Assembly (NCBI RefSeq): GCF_000300535.1
Contig: NZ_AMSH01000002.1
Coordinates: 1-64,000, forward strand
Source of the DNA: Bacillus xiamenensis
Lineage (GTDB): Bacteria > Bacillota > Bacilli > Bacillales > Bacillaceae
Direction: 5' to 3'
Length of the DNA stretch: 64,000 nt
Under the pieces are notes generated by a model. That model searched no databases and was not told the DNA's origin. It saw only the letters and a program-made list of their open reading frames with translations. Of this stretch, positions 28,908 to 37,393 are shown one piece after another. Position 1 is the first letter of the stretch; every line of letters begins with the position of its first letter. The position numbers were made by a program, and so were the translations under genes.

Positions 28908-29777
28908 CTATTTCAGCAGATGTTGAATCATATGCGCCACACCATGTTCATCATTTGTTAACGTGACATGGTCGGCTAGTTCTTTTATATCCTGTCTCGC
29001 ATTCCCCATTGCAACACCAATACCAGCTACCCGAATCATGGATTCGTCATTTAAACTGTCTCCTACAGCCGCTGTTTGGCTTAGAGGAATACAGAGCTTT
29101 TCCGCCAGCCTTGTCAATGCCTGCCCTTTTGACGCATCCTTTGAACCAATTTCAAAGTTATGATCAGCCGAACTGACCAATGTTAATTCTGAATCATGTC
29201 CAAACGTATCCCACCCGGCTTTCAATCTGTCTTGGAAGAACGAAAAGCCTAAGATGTTGTAAAATGACAGCTTTTGATCCTCACGAAATAACTCTTTATA
29301 TGTATCAATATAGGCAAAGCCCGACTGGCTGTATTGCACTTCAGCCGCTTGCTTCAGGACATTCATATCCGTTTCTGGATTTGCACTCTTTAAGCGGTCC
29401 ATTTCGATGGCAAGAAGCTCTCTGCCACGGTTCGGTGTGAAAATGGCCTCATTCGTGAACACTTCATAGTAGTAATCACGCTCTTCAAGCCATGATAAGA
29501 TGTGTTTTGCTTTTTCTTCGGTTAAAGCAGCCGAATGGTACACCTGCCCATCTGGATCATGAATGACAGCTCCATTTGCACTAATCACCCACGTATTCAT
29601 ACCTAGCTGGTCAAAAATAGATTTCACATCAAAATACGCTCTTCCTGTTGAAACGACAACCTCAATTCCGCTCGCGGCTGCTTCCTTTAATGCCTGCTCG
29701 TTTTCCTGACTGACTTTGTGTTCACTGTTCAATAAGGTTCCATCTAAATCGGTTGCGATTAATTGAATGTTTGTCAT
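28908..29777 (-). CDS. ywpJ: Cof-type HAD phosphatase (YwpJ)
   Basis: A 289-residue HAD-superfamily sugar-phosphate phosphatase with motifs TDLDGTLLN near the N-terminus and GDSLNDESMI near residue 237, plus a Cof-type cap. It is a clear paralogue of ywtE at 0.2-1.1 kb. The ATG at 29777 was chosen because AAAGGAGAG lies 6 bases upstream. Substrate unknown; hydrolysis of sugar phosphates or nucleotide-like substrates is the family norm. Confidence 0.88.
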   Translation of the reverse strand: MTNIQLIATDLDGTLLNSEHKVSQENEQALKEAAASGIEVVVSTGRAYFDVKSIFDQLGMNTWVISANGAVIHDPDGQVYHSAALTEEKAKHILSWLEERDYYYEVFTNEAIFTPNRGRELLAIEMDRLKSANPETDMNVLKQAAEVQYSQSGFAYIDTYKELFREDQKLSFYNILGFSFFQDRLKAGWDTFGHDSELTLVSSADHNFEIGSKDASKGQALTRLAEKLCIPLSQTAAVGDSLNDESMIRVAGIGVAMGNARQDIKELADHVTLTNDEHGVAHMIQHLLK

Positions 29778-29885
29778 CGGTCTCTCCTTTTTTGACTTCA
29801 TTTTCAACTGACATTCCGTTTGTTACATCCATCATCATTATGAAATGAGTATCCACTATTTGCAAGAGATGATCGGCTTATCAGT

Positions 29886-29925
29886 CAATAAAAGGGTACC
29901 CGGTCATGAACACATAACCGGGTAC
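29886..29925 (-). terminator. Strong hairpin with U-rich tail
   Basis: On the minus strand GTACCCGGTTATG, loop TGTT, CATGACCGGGTAC (13 pairs with one G-U), then CCTTTTATT. It would end a minus-strand transcript coming from the ywpG side. Confidence 0.65.
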
Positions 29926-30090
29926 GTATAAGGGGAGACATAGGGGACACATGACCTTTACAAAAAAGCATCGGTTTCTATTACGCAGTGTAAATGTGCA
30001 CAAGGCAGTGTCTATCAGCTTTAGCTAGAGGGGGGCTGTCAGATGCTAGACCTTTGCCTTTTGATTCAAAACTGACCTCCTTTCCTTTCA
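29896..30090 (-). ncRNA. Candidate small non-coding RNA or long 3' leader/trailer
   Basis: A minus-strand stretch of about 195 bases, with no real reading frame, ends at the strong hairpin. Its 5' part has a purine-rich AAAGGAAAGGAGG and a TTG that opens only a 7-codon frame (MNQKAKV). Pairings visible include GTCAG with CTGAC enclosing TTTTG-AAT-CAAAA. It may be a free RNA or the 3' end of the ywpG transcript. No known riboswitch signature was recognised. Confidence 0.4.
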
Positions 30091-30170
30091 ACTAGCCCTA
30101 GTCTACTAAGAATAAGCGCAGCAGACAAAACACGAAAATGGCAAAATAGCCCTTCAAATTCTCTATTTCC

Positions 30171-30527
30171 TCACTCATTTTTGTTTTTTACCGCTTGTGT
30201 ATAAAACATCATCTTGTTTTGTTTGACGAAATACTTATTTTTCATAAATTGATAAAAAACATCTGAATGAATCCAATTACTAGCAGGCATGTGAATATAA
30301 TCAGATCCGTCCCACGCAAACCAATAAAAACAAAGCCTCCCGTCATGAATCGACAATTGGAATTCAAAGCAGTCCATTTGATCGGCGGTGACGTATTGAA
30401 AAGTGAGAGACTCGCCTTCCTCCATATACACATCACAAAATGAGAGAATGTCTCCCCATGAATACACTCTCATATCGCGTTCCTTTTCCTTACCAATATG
30501 TATTTTTCGCAGTTGATAGGACGTCAT
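30171..30527 (-). CDS. ywpG: Conserved hypothetical protein (YwpG-like)
   Basis: A 118-residue soluble protein with no signal peptide or membrane segment, rich in aromatic residues (for example CFYWFAWDGSDY). It is divergent from ywpF, as is usual for YwpG in Bacillus, and resembles YwpG in length and N-terminus (MTSYQLRKIHIGKEKE). Function is not established. The ATG at 30527 follows AAAGGAG. Confidence 0.65.
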   Translation of the reverse strand: MTSYQLRKIHIGKEKERDMRVYSWGDILSFCDVYMEEGESLTFQYVTADQMDCFEFQLSIHDGRLCFYWFAWDGSDYIHMPASNWIHSDVFYQFMKNKYFVKQNKMMFYTQAVKNKNE

Positions 30528-30644
30528 AAAACATCTCCTTTCACTAATGTACTGCCTGTTCTGAGTAGGCAGCGGTTTCATTTATACAGATGTTGTATGC
30601 TATAATGATACATACGAATAATGAACGCTTGTGAGGTGATAAAT

Positions 30645-31055
30645 ATGAAAACCTTTAGGCTGATTGATTTAAAAATCGAACTTGATCCAAAACAAGATAA
30701 AATGTCCAGTATTCCCCTTCGAGACGGCTTAATCATTAATAAAGAAGACGGCGAAAATCACTGGATGATCGAGGCACTCCTTCCAAAGAAACATAGACAG
30801 GTGTTTGAGGTACTCTTTCAGCAGCATACAGAAGTGAAGATTCTCGTGACGATCACAAAAGAAAACAATCGCCCGGTTCATCTATCTGTCCAAGTCAAAA
30901 ACATCGTTGCCTTAGAAGAAAATATTTCTGTGCTACTCGATGGTAAAATGATCACAAATCGTTACAGAACAGAAACCGAAGAAGTATTAAAGGACCTCGT
31001 CAAAGAGGGCCTTTCAGGAGAAAAACTGCTGGATGCTTTTAAACAAAACACATAA
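30645..31055 (+). CDS. ywpF: YwpF family protein
   Basis: A 136-residue soluble protein beginning MKTFRLIDLKIELDP, a recognisable YwpF-family start. Function unknown. The ATG at 30645 follows GAGGTGAT. A TATAAT at 30601-30606 is a plausible -10 but the -35 is poor. It ends at a terminator shared with mscL. Confidence 0.8.
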   Translation: MKTFRLIDLKIELDPKQDKMSSIPLRDGLIINKEDGENHWMIEALLPKKHRQVFEVLFQQHTEVKILVTITKENNRPVHLSVQVKNIVALEENISVLLDGKMITNRYRTETEEVLKDLVKEGLSGEKLLDAFKQNT

Positions 31056-31085
31056 AAAAAGAGCGGGTTCAGCCGCTCTTTTTCT
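31055..31085. terminator. Bidirectional terminator between ywpF and mscL
   Basis: AAAAAGAGCGG, loop GTTCAG, CCGCTCTTTTT, at convergent gene ends. Confidence 0.88.
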
Positions 31086-31479
31086 ATTGCACATCTTTCG
31101 ATTGGCTTTGATTTTTCAATAGATCTCTAATTTCCGTTAGCAGCACTTCCGTTTGATCTGGTGTTTCCACAACTTCTTCTTCCTCTACCTTTTCTCGTTT
31201 TAATTTATTTAAATAACGAATAAAGATAAAAATGGAAAACGAGATAATTAAGAAATCGACCACTGTTTGAATGAAGTTTCCATACAAAATTTGCGCAGAG
31301 CCGATTTTAATGGACAACCCGCTAAAATCATGTCCACCAATTATAATCCCGACAAGCGGCATGATCAAATCATTCACAAGAGAAGTGACAATTTTGCCAA
31401 ATGCTCCCCCAATGATGACACCGACAGCGAGGTCAATGACATTCCCCTTGACTGCAAACTCTCTAAACTCTTTCAGCAT
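31084..31479 (-). CDS. mscL: Large-conductance mechanosensitive channel MscL
   Basis: A 131-residue membrane channel subunit. The first segment carries the conserved [24 protein letters not shown], and a second membrane segment follows at about 70-92, then a charged C-terminal helix. It forms a pentamer that opens under hypo-osmotic shock. The ATG at 31479 follows AAGGTGAT and gives the usual family length. Confidence 0.96.
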   Translation of the reverse strand: MLKEFREFAVKGNVIDLAVGVIIGGAFGKIVTSLVNDLIMPLVGIIIGGHDFSGLSIKIGSAQILYGNFIQTVVDFLIISFSIFIFIRYLNKLKREKVEEEEVVETPDQTEVLLTEIRDLLKNQSQSKDVQ

Positions 31480-31566
31480 CCTTATCACCTTCATCTTTTT
31501 TTGTCTAATATGACGTTTTTTTGTCAAAAATGCAAGTCCTTATCCGTTTCGACTGAACTTCCCCAT

Positions 31567-31599
31567 TAAAAAAAGCGGTTCATGCAAGATGAACCGCTG
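31567..31599 (-). terminator. Terminator after fabZ
   Basis: Minus strand AGCGGTTCAT, loop, ATGAACCGCT, then TTTTTTT, between fabZ and mscL. Confidence 0.9.
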
Positions 31600-31605
31600 G
31601 ATCAA

Positions 31606-32040
31606 TCACGATACTTTAGGACCGATAGAAAATGTAAGTTCTGCTTCACATGCCACTTCGCCATCCACCGTTGCTACCGCTTTTCCTTTGGCAACTGGAC
31701 CGCGAAGACGCGTCACTTCAACCTCTAAACGAAGCTGATCGCCAGGCTTGACCTGTCTTTTGAATCGGCAGCTGTCAATCCCTGCAAATAGACCAATTTT
31801 CCCTTTGTTTTCTTCTTTGCCTAACATAATCACCCCAAAAACCTGTGCAAGGGCTTCTACAATCAGCACACCCGGCATGACTGGGTATCCTGGGAAATGG
31901 CCGTTAAAAAATTCTTCATTCACTGTCACATTTTTAATTCCGACCGCTCTTTTCTCACCATCAACCTCTAAAATACGGTCGACCAATAAGAATGGATAAC
32001 GATGTGGTATCATTTCTTGAATTTGCTGAGCATCAAGCAT
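31606..32040 (-). CDS. fabZ: 3-hydroxyacyl-ACP dehydratase FabZ
   Basis: A 144-residue hot-dog-fold dehydratase of type II fatty acid synthesis. The family motifs [11 protein letters not shown] and [21 protein letters not shown] include the catalytic His and, one helix on, the Glu. It converts 3-hydroxyacyl-ACP to trans-2-enoyl-ACP. RBS GAAGGAG precedes the ATG. Confidence 0.97.
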   Translation of the reverse strand: MLDAQQIQEMIPHRYPFLLVDRILEVDGEKRAVGIKNVTVNEEFFNGHFPGYPVMPGVLIVEALAQVFGVIMLGKEENKGKIGLFAGIDSCRFKRQVKPGDQLRLEVEVTRLRGPVAKGKAVATVDGEVACEAELTFSIGPKVS

Positions 32041-32259
32041 GTCTTGATCTCTCCTTCTTTTCTATATCGCTGATCTTCATTTGATTCCTCTAGAAGTATA
32101 TTATGAATGCGGTCATTTTTCAATGTCCAGTCAACAAATATGGTAAAAAGTAACATCTACCATTACCAATTGTCATGAAATATAATCCACACTACACTCA
32201 TCGTTTTTTCACAAATATGGTAATATATATTACATCATTGATTGAATAAGAGGGTAAAA

Positions 32260-33315
32260 ATGAATTTTATGAGCGATAAATCCATTAAAAAACTTCTCCA
32301 TTCGTGGTATACAATGCTGAAGCATCGACATTTTTCGAAGGCTGAAGAGATGAAAACGACCTTACTCAAATATAAACGCAGATTATCGAAAAAACAGGAG
32401 CTCTATTTACATTATCAGCTTATGCTTTTTCGCCATCAGCTCTGGATGAATCAGAATGAGGACTTAGAAAAACTCAAACATGAACTGATGCAGCACAAGG
32501 ATCAAATGAACGAAGAACTGCAATATTACTTCTACTTCTTTCTCGGACTATACGAATCTTTAAAAAGTGATCAACATGATGCCATTCACTATCTTGAAAA
32601 GGCAGAGGAAAAACTGCCATTACTAAACGATGAGCTGGAAGAAGCAGAGTTTCATTTTCGTACAAGTGGTGTTTATTACAACAACCGCTATTCGTTGTTA
32701 TCCATTCGTCATGTTCAAACAGCCATGGATATCTTTGCAAAGCACGGAGATGTCCATAGCATTTATCGGTGCAAGATTGTGCTCGCACTTAACTTTAGCG
32801 ACCAAAAAAAATATGAGGAAGCTGAAGCTATTTTTAATGAGATTATCGAATACGTGAAAATGATTGACGATCAGGAACTGCTCGGCATTGTTTATTATGA
32901 CGCTGGTTTTATTCAATCGAGACAAAACCGTCATAAAGAAGCACTTGAATACTTTAAAAAAGCGCTTCGTCTCCCAGCATACCGAAAGTCGGCACACTCC
33001 TACGTATCGTGTCTCTACGAAACAGTGCGCTCCTGCTTTAAAGAAAATTTAACCGATGAAGGAATGAGGTATATTCAAAAGGGGCTAAAAGAAGCGGTTG
33101 ATTCCCAGTTTGATCTATTAAGAATCAAGTTCCAAATCTTATTCCTTCTTTACAGCCAAACACCTAAGGCAGATGAGCAAATTGCCAATCTCGTCACATG
33201 TCTTGAACGAAAAGAAGCCTGGGTTGATCTTGAGGATTTGCTTGCAGATGTCTCAGATTTTTATAAAAAAAAGGGCGACTTTGAGCGAGCCGCCTTCTTT
33301 ATCATGAGAGGCTGA
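32260..33315 (+). CDS. rapD: Rap-family aspartyl phosphatase / regulator (RapD-like)
   Basis: A 351-residue all-helical protein. It has an N-terminal three-helix bundle and TPR-like repeats from about residue 100 (for example YEEAEAIFNEIIEYVKMI and HKEALEYFKKALRLP). Rap proteins dephosphorylate Spo0F or block response regulators and are usually inhibited by Phr peptides. No phr gene follows: the stop is 15 bases before flhP ends on the other strand. Its position between fabZ and flhP matches B. subtilis rapD, which also lacks a phr. The ATG at 32260 follows AGAGGG. Confidence 0.82.
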   Translation: MNFMSDKSIKKLLHSWYTMLKHRHFSKAEEMKTTLLKYKRRLSKKQELYLHYQLMLFRHQLWMNQNEDLEKLKHELMQHKDQMNEELQYYFYFFLGLYESLKSDQHDAIHYLEKAEEKLPLLNDELEEAEFHFRTSGVYYNNRYSLLSIRHVQTAMDIFAKHGDVHSIYRCKIVLALNFSDQKKYEEAEAIFNEIIEYVKMIDDQELLGIVYYDAGFIQSRQNRHKEALEYFKKALRLPAYRKSAHSYVSCLYETVRSCFKENLTDEGMRYIQKGLKEAVDSQFDLLRIKFQILFLLYSQTPKADEQIANLVTCLERKEAWVDLEDLLADVSDFYKKKGDFERAAFFIMRG

Positions 33316-33329
33316 TATCAGCCTGCTCA

Positions 33330-34148
33330 TTATCTAATCGTATTGATTAACCCTAGCATCTGATCGCCCATCGTAATGGTTCTTGAGTTCATCTGATACG
33401 AGCGCTGTGTTGTCATGAGGTCTGTTAATTCTTTAGACATGTCCACATTCGAGGTTTCAAGCGCACCTTGCTGAAGCTGAATCGCTTGGCGGTTTGCCCC
33501 ATTCAGTGCCGTTAATGCGCCTTGATAGTTGCCGTCTACTGAGAACAAATTATCTCCTTCAGAGATGAGCGCTGAAGAATTATTCACTTGTACAACTCCC
33601 AGATTCACCTGCTGATTCGGTTGATTATCTCGAGAAACTGCCGTAAGCCGTCCATTCTTATCGATAGAAATATCGCGGAAATTCGCATTTAAGACGATCG
33701 CATTTCCGTTTTCATCAAGAATTGGATAGCCTTCGCTTGTCACAAGCTGGACCTGATTACGATTGTTACCTGGCTGTAAATAAAGAGAGCCGTCTCTTGT
33801 ATAACGGATATTACCGCCGGCATTGACCTGCAAATACTGCGATGGTGCACCAAATGCAACATCAAGATCACGGCCTGTTTCTTTAATAGAGCCTTGCAAT
33901 GAGTTAATGGATGCATTGACCATTGTACCAGTTCCAAGCCTTAGCCCGGCAGGTGTTAAACGACTGTTTGCCACCTGCTCATTTTTTTCATCAACCTGAT
34001 CAAACTGCTGCCTGATCAGCTCTGAGAAGCGGGTGTTTTTTGCGCGATAGCCTGTTGTTTCACTGTTGGCAATGTTATTACTGATGATATCAAGCTGCTT
34101 TTGCACCTCGTTCATCGACACTGCTGCATTGATCATCGTTCTAAGCAT
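33330..34148 (-). CDS. flhP: Flagellar hook-basal body rod protein FlhP (FlgG-like)
   Basis: A 272-residue FlgF/FlgG-family protein with the N-terminal rod signature MNEVQKQLDIISNNIANSETTGYRAK and the C-terminal domain ending SNVDMSKELTDLMTTQRSYQMNSRTI. It is expected in the distal rod of the flagellum. It lies 30 bases after flhO, so the two form an operon. Confidence 0.94.
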   Translation of the reverse strand: MLRTMINAAVSMNEVQKQLDIISNNIANSETTGYRAKNTRFSELIRQQFDQVDEKNEQVANSRLTPAGLRLGTGTMVNASINSLQGSIKETGRDLDVAFGAPSQYLQVNAGGNIRYTRDGSLYLQPGNNRNQVQLVTSEGYPILDENGNAIVLNANFRDISIDKNGRLTAVSRDNQPNQQVNLGVVQVNNSSALISEGDNLFSVDGNYQGALTALNGANRQAIQLQQGALETSNVDMSKELTDLMTTQRSYQMNSRTITMGDQMLGLINTIR

Positions 34149-34178
34149 GAGAATCCTCCTTTCTCTTTCTTTTCTTCA

Positions 34179-35018
34179 TTAGTACACTCTTCCAATTTCA
34201 TTCACAGCTTTTTCTAAGCTTTTATCATACGCCTGAACCACTTTTTGGTTTGTTTCGAATGCTCGATAGGCTGTAGTCATTTCAGTATACGATTTCGTCA
34301 CATCAACGTTCGACAGCTCTGATACACCTTGGCTTAACGTATAGGACACTTGACCGTTATTGACTGCACTTGGCAGAGGCTGGTTATCAGCTGTACGGTA
34401 TAAATCATTTCCTTCACGCGCAAGGTTTCTTGTATCCATCGCAACACGTACATCAATTTGTCCGAGATTTTGTCCATTTTCACTCACAGTACCATCTGCA
34501 TTCACTTTAAAATTCTCACTTTGAACTGTTATCGGCTGGCCCGCAACTGAGAGAAGGGGACGGCCATTGATGGTCAACTGATTTTGGTCGTTCAATGTAA
34601 TGGAACTGCTTTTCGTATAACGAACGCCTTCTGGTGTATTCACAGCATAAAAAAGCGCTGACTTTTGATTTGTCTCCGGGTTGATGGGTACATTATTTTC
34701 TACTAATGCGATATCAGTTGTTTGATCCGTTGTTTTTAATGTTCCTTGGGTAAATTGAGGAATCAATTCCTGCATGTATGTCCCCGTATTAATGCCGCCA
34801 ATCGCCGTTTGCTGCGGGATACTAAAGCTTTTGCCTGAAGATGTTTGGAAACGTCCCGATTCCATTCGGCTCAGCAGCATTTCGGGAAACGCCCGCATAG
34901 CTCCTTCATCCGCTTTATAACCTGGTGTATTCGCATTTGCGATATTATTTGAAAGCATTTCTGTCCGCCGCTCTTGAGCGATCATGGCAGATGTTGCGGT
35001 GTATAATCCTTTTAACAC
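34179..35018 (-). CDS. flhO: Flagellar hook-basal body rod protein FlhO (FlgF/FlgG-like)
   Basis: A 279-residue rod protein with MLSNNIANANTPGYKADEGAM near the N-terminus and SNVDVTKSYTEMTTAYRAFETNQKVV at the C-terminus. It is a paralogue of the neighbouring flhP. The start is a GTG with GAGGTGAG upstream. It follows mbl but lies behind a strong terminator, so it probably has its own promoter. Confidence 0.94.
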   Translation of the reverse strand: MLKGLYTATSAMIAQERRTEMLSNNIANANTPGYKADEGAMRAFPEMLLSRMESGRFQTSSGKSFSIPQQTAIGGINTGTYMQELIPQFTQGTLKTTDQTTDIALVENNVPINPETNQKSALFYAVNTPEGVRYTKSSSITLNDQNQLTINGRPLLSVAGQPITVQSENFKVNADGTVSENGQNLGQIDVRVAMDTRNLAREGNDLYRTADNQPLPSAVNNGQVSYTLSQGVSELSNVDVTKSYTEMTTAYRAFETNQKVVQAYDKSLEKAVNEIGRVY

Positions 35019-35110
35019 ATGCTCACCTCATTCAAATTCTTTCACATGACCTAAAACCATCAGTACACAATCTTCTAAGAAATATATCGGCATATTTGCA
35101 GGCTTCTTTA

Positions 35111-35146
35111 ATAAAAATCCCTCATTCTTTCTAAAAAGAATGAGGG
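35111..35146 (-). terminator. Terminator after mbl
   Basis: Minus strand CCCTCATTCTTT, loop, AAAGAATGAGGG, then ATTTTTATT, right after the mbl stop. Confidence 0.92.
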
Positions 35147-35152
35147 AAATCA

Positions 35153-36154
35153 TTAGCTGAGTTTACGCTTTGGCAGCTTGTCCATATTATCAAGCATCAC
35201 GCCAGTACCTACTGCTACACAATCCATTGGATTTTCAGCAACGAAAACTGGTACTTTCAGCTCTTCTGCAAGCAATTGATCAAGCCCATTTAGAAGAGCT
35301 CCGCCACCTGTAATGATGACGCCGCGATCGATAATATCAGCTGATAATTCAGGCGGTGTTCTCTCAAGAACTTGTTTCGCAGCCTGAACAATCGCAGATA
35401 CAGATTCACGCAATGCTTCTTCTACTTCTTTGCTTGTGACGGTAATTGTTCTTGGTAATCCTGTCACCATGTCTCGTCCACGAATTGAAATCTCTTCGTG
35501 ACGTGCGTCTGGGAATACCGTTGCAACTTGGATCTTAATATCCTCAGCCGTGCGCTCACCGATCAACAGCTTGTACTCTTTTTTAATGTAGTTTAGAATT
35601 TCCAGATCAAATTTGTCTCCAGCCATTTTAATAGAAGAGGCGGTCACAATGTCACCCATTGAGATGACAGCGATATCTGTCGTTCCGCCTCCAATATCTA
35701 CGACCATGTTTCCACTTGGCTGAAAAATATCCATACCAGCACCAATGGCTGCTACTTTTGGCTCTTCTTCAAGAAATACATGCTTACCACCGCTTTTTTC
35801 AGCAGCTTCTTTGATCGCCTTCTGCTCAACAGATGTAATGTTTGTCGGGCAGCAGATGAGCATACGCGGCTTAGAGAATAGCCCTTTCACATTTAATTTG
35901 TTAATAAAATGCTTGAGCATCGCTTCAGTTACTTCAAAATCAGCAATTACGCCATCTTTTAATGGACGAATCGCAACAATATTCCCAGGCGTACGTCCAA
36001 CCATACGTCTCGCTTCTTCTCCAACAGCCAATACTTTTCCGCTGTTTTTGTCAAGAGCGACAACAGATGGTTCATTTAACACAATTCCTTTTCCTTTGAC
36101 ATGAATCAGTACATTGGCAGTACCTAGATCAATTCCAATATCCCTAGCAAACAT
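35153..36154 (-). CDS. mbl: MreB-like cell-shape protein Mbl
   Basis: A 333-residue bacterial actin of the MreB family, with phosphate-binding loops DIGIDLGTANVLIHV and VVDIGGGTTDIAVIS and the adenosine motif GVIITGGGALLNGL. It guides elongation-phase wall synthesis. Position between spoIIID and flhO identifies Mbl rather than MreB or MreBH. RBS AAGGAGG is present. Confidence 0.97.
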   Translation of the reverse strand: MFARDIGIDLGTANVLIHVKGKGIVLNEPSVVALDKNSGKVLAVGEEARRMVGRTPGNIVAIRPLKDGVIADFEVTEAMLKHFINKLNVKGLFSKPRMLICCPTNITSVEQKAIKEAAEKSGGKHVFLEEEPKVAAIGAGMDIFQPSGNMVVDIGGGTTDIAVISMGDIVTASSIKMAGDKFDLEILNYIKKEYKLLIGERTAEDIKIQVATVFPDARHEEISIRGRDMVTGLPRTITVTSKEVEEALRESVSAIVQAAKQVLERTPPELSADIIDRGVIITGGGALLNGLDQLLAEELKVPVFVAENPMDCVAVGTGVMLDNMDKLPKRKLS

Positions 36155-36338
36155 CTATATATATCCTCCTTGATAATCTGTTTCCATAGCAAATACCACA
36201 TTCTGCCCTAATTATATATTCTATCATAATTTGAAGAAAAAAAGATATTTCTTTACAAAAGTCTTTACAAAATTTGTGGTTAGAAACTACCGATAAGAGG
36301 AAGATATATATATCATGTTTATGAACAAAGAACTAAGC

Positions 36339-36617
36339 TTACTGTTTCACAGGCTCGCCTTCTAAAATTTCTTCTTTTTTATACTTTAACTTGGTGGCTT
36401 CTCCTCCTCGCAAGTGGCGGATTGATTTATGATAATCCAGTATCTCCTTCACTTCATTAGCCAGATCTGGATTAATTTCTGGCAGTCTTTCTGTTAAATC
36501 CTTGTGTACAGTACTTTTAGAGACTCCAAATTCTTTCGCAATTACACGAACGGTTTTCTTTGTCTCCACGATATACTTTCCTATCTTGATTGTTCGCTCT
36601 TTGATGTAATCGTGCAC
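36339..36617 (-). CDS. spoIIID: Mother-cell sporulation regulator SpoIIID
   Basis: A 92-residue DNA-binding protein, nearly identical to the B. subtilis sequence as I remember it. The helix-turn-helix is TVRVIAKEFGVSKSTVHKDLTERLP, followed by a basic C-terminal region. It represses or activates many SigE-dependent genes and switches the mother cell towards SigK. It starts at a GTG preceded by GGGAGG. A short open frame lies just upstream. Confidence 0.97.
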   Translation of the reverse strand: MHDYIKERTIKIGKYIVETKKTVRVIAKEFGVSKSTVHKDLTERLPEINPDLANEVKEILDYHKSIRHLRGGEATKLKYKKEEILEGEPVKQ

Positions 36618-36674
36618 ACCACTCGACCTCCCTAAAATGGATGTGAGAAGTGTGAAATGAGATCCGTATCAATA

Positions 36675-36740
36675 TTATCTATTTTCAGCGGCGCTTGTTC
36701 GTCTTAATTTCTCATCCATTAGGTAGTAAATGCCAAACAC
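36675..36740 (-). CDS. Short upstream open frame (usd-like, 21 codons)
   Basis: A GTG at 36740, after AGGTGAGGG, opens a 21-codon frame (starts MFGIYYLMDEK) that ends 57 bases before the spoIIID start. In B. subtilis a short upstream gene, usd, is needed for efficient spoIIID translation. Position and size suggest the same here, but sequence identity to Usd was not checked. Confidence 0.5.
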   Translation of the reverse strand: MFGIYYLMDEKLRRTSAAENR

Positions 36741-36964
36741 GATCCCTCACCTCAAACACTCTCTTTGTCAGGTTTGTAACAGTGTATTAGCATTGCAGAG
36801 GGAATATGCTAAAAATGAAGTGGGACAAGGGATTTATCAGAAAAATGCAAAACAAAAAATCATTTCGAGTGGCGAACATTTCCCCTTTACAAGTAAAGGT
36901 GTAACACGTAAAATAGGAAAGGTGATTTTATTTACCTAGCTAAATATTTAATGAAGGTGAGCAT

Positions 36965-37378
36965 ATGGATACGTTAAACAGAGAGTGTTTACATCAAATA
37001 CATCAAAGCGCCCGGCTGCTGTCTAAAAAGGCGAACGAAGCGCTTGCTGCTTATGACTTGTACATGTCCCAGTGGACTGTACTTTTTTGTTTGGATACAT
37101 TCGGCCCGAAAACACAAAAAGACATTTGGACCTATTTGAACGTCGAAGCACCGACCATTACCCGAACCGTTACGCGTCTAGAAGCAAACGGCTGGGTGAA
37201 GCGTGTCCAAGGAACAGACAAACGTGAAAATCTCATCGTCATGACAGATGACGCAAAGGCCCGTTTTGAAGAAATCAAACAGACGATGGAACAATTTGAA
37301 GAAGAATGTCTTTCGGATTTTACCCGCGAAGAAAAACAACTCCTCCATACACTTTTACACAAATTATCAACTGAATAG
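36965..37378 (+). CDS. ywoH: MarR-family regulator (YwoH)
   Basis: A 137-residue MarR-type winged-helix regulator with the recognition region QKDIWTYLNVEAPTITRTVTRLEANGWV and wing VQGTDKRENLIVMT. It lies 15 bases ahead of the MFS gene ywoG, which it probably controls. RBS GAAGGTGAG. Confidence 0.88.
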   Translation: MDTLNRECLHQIHQSARLLSKKANEALAAYDLYMSQWTVLFCLDTFGPKTQKDIWTYLNVEAPTITRTVTRLEANGWVKRVQGTDKRENLIVMTDDAKARFEEIKQTMEQFEEECLSDFTREEKQLLHTLLHKLSTE

Positions 37379-37393
37379 GAAGTGACATACATC

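Larger units (their letters stand above)
29778..30170. other. Intergenic region between ywpJ and ywpG
   Basis: No protein gene of plausible size in either direction. The minus strand holds a candidate non-coding transcript, listed separately, ending in a strong hairpin. In B. subtilis, as I recall, glcR and ssbB lie between ywpJ and ywpG; neither is present here. Confidence 0.6.

Noticed and set aside
33310-33323. Perfect 14-bp palindrome GGCTGATATCAGCC at the end of the rap gene
   Set aside because: No loop and no T-run, so not a convincing terminator; probably chance at a gene end.
33299-33340. Possible phr gene after the Rap protein
   Set aside because: Only 15 bases separate the stop from the convergent flhP gene, so there is no room for a Phr precursor.
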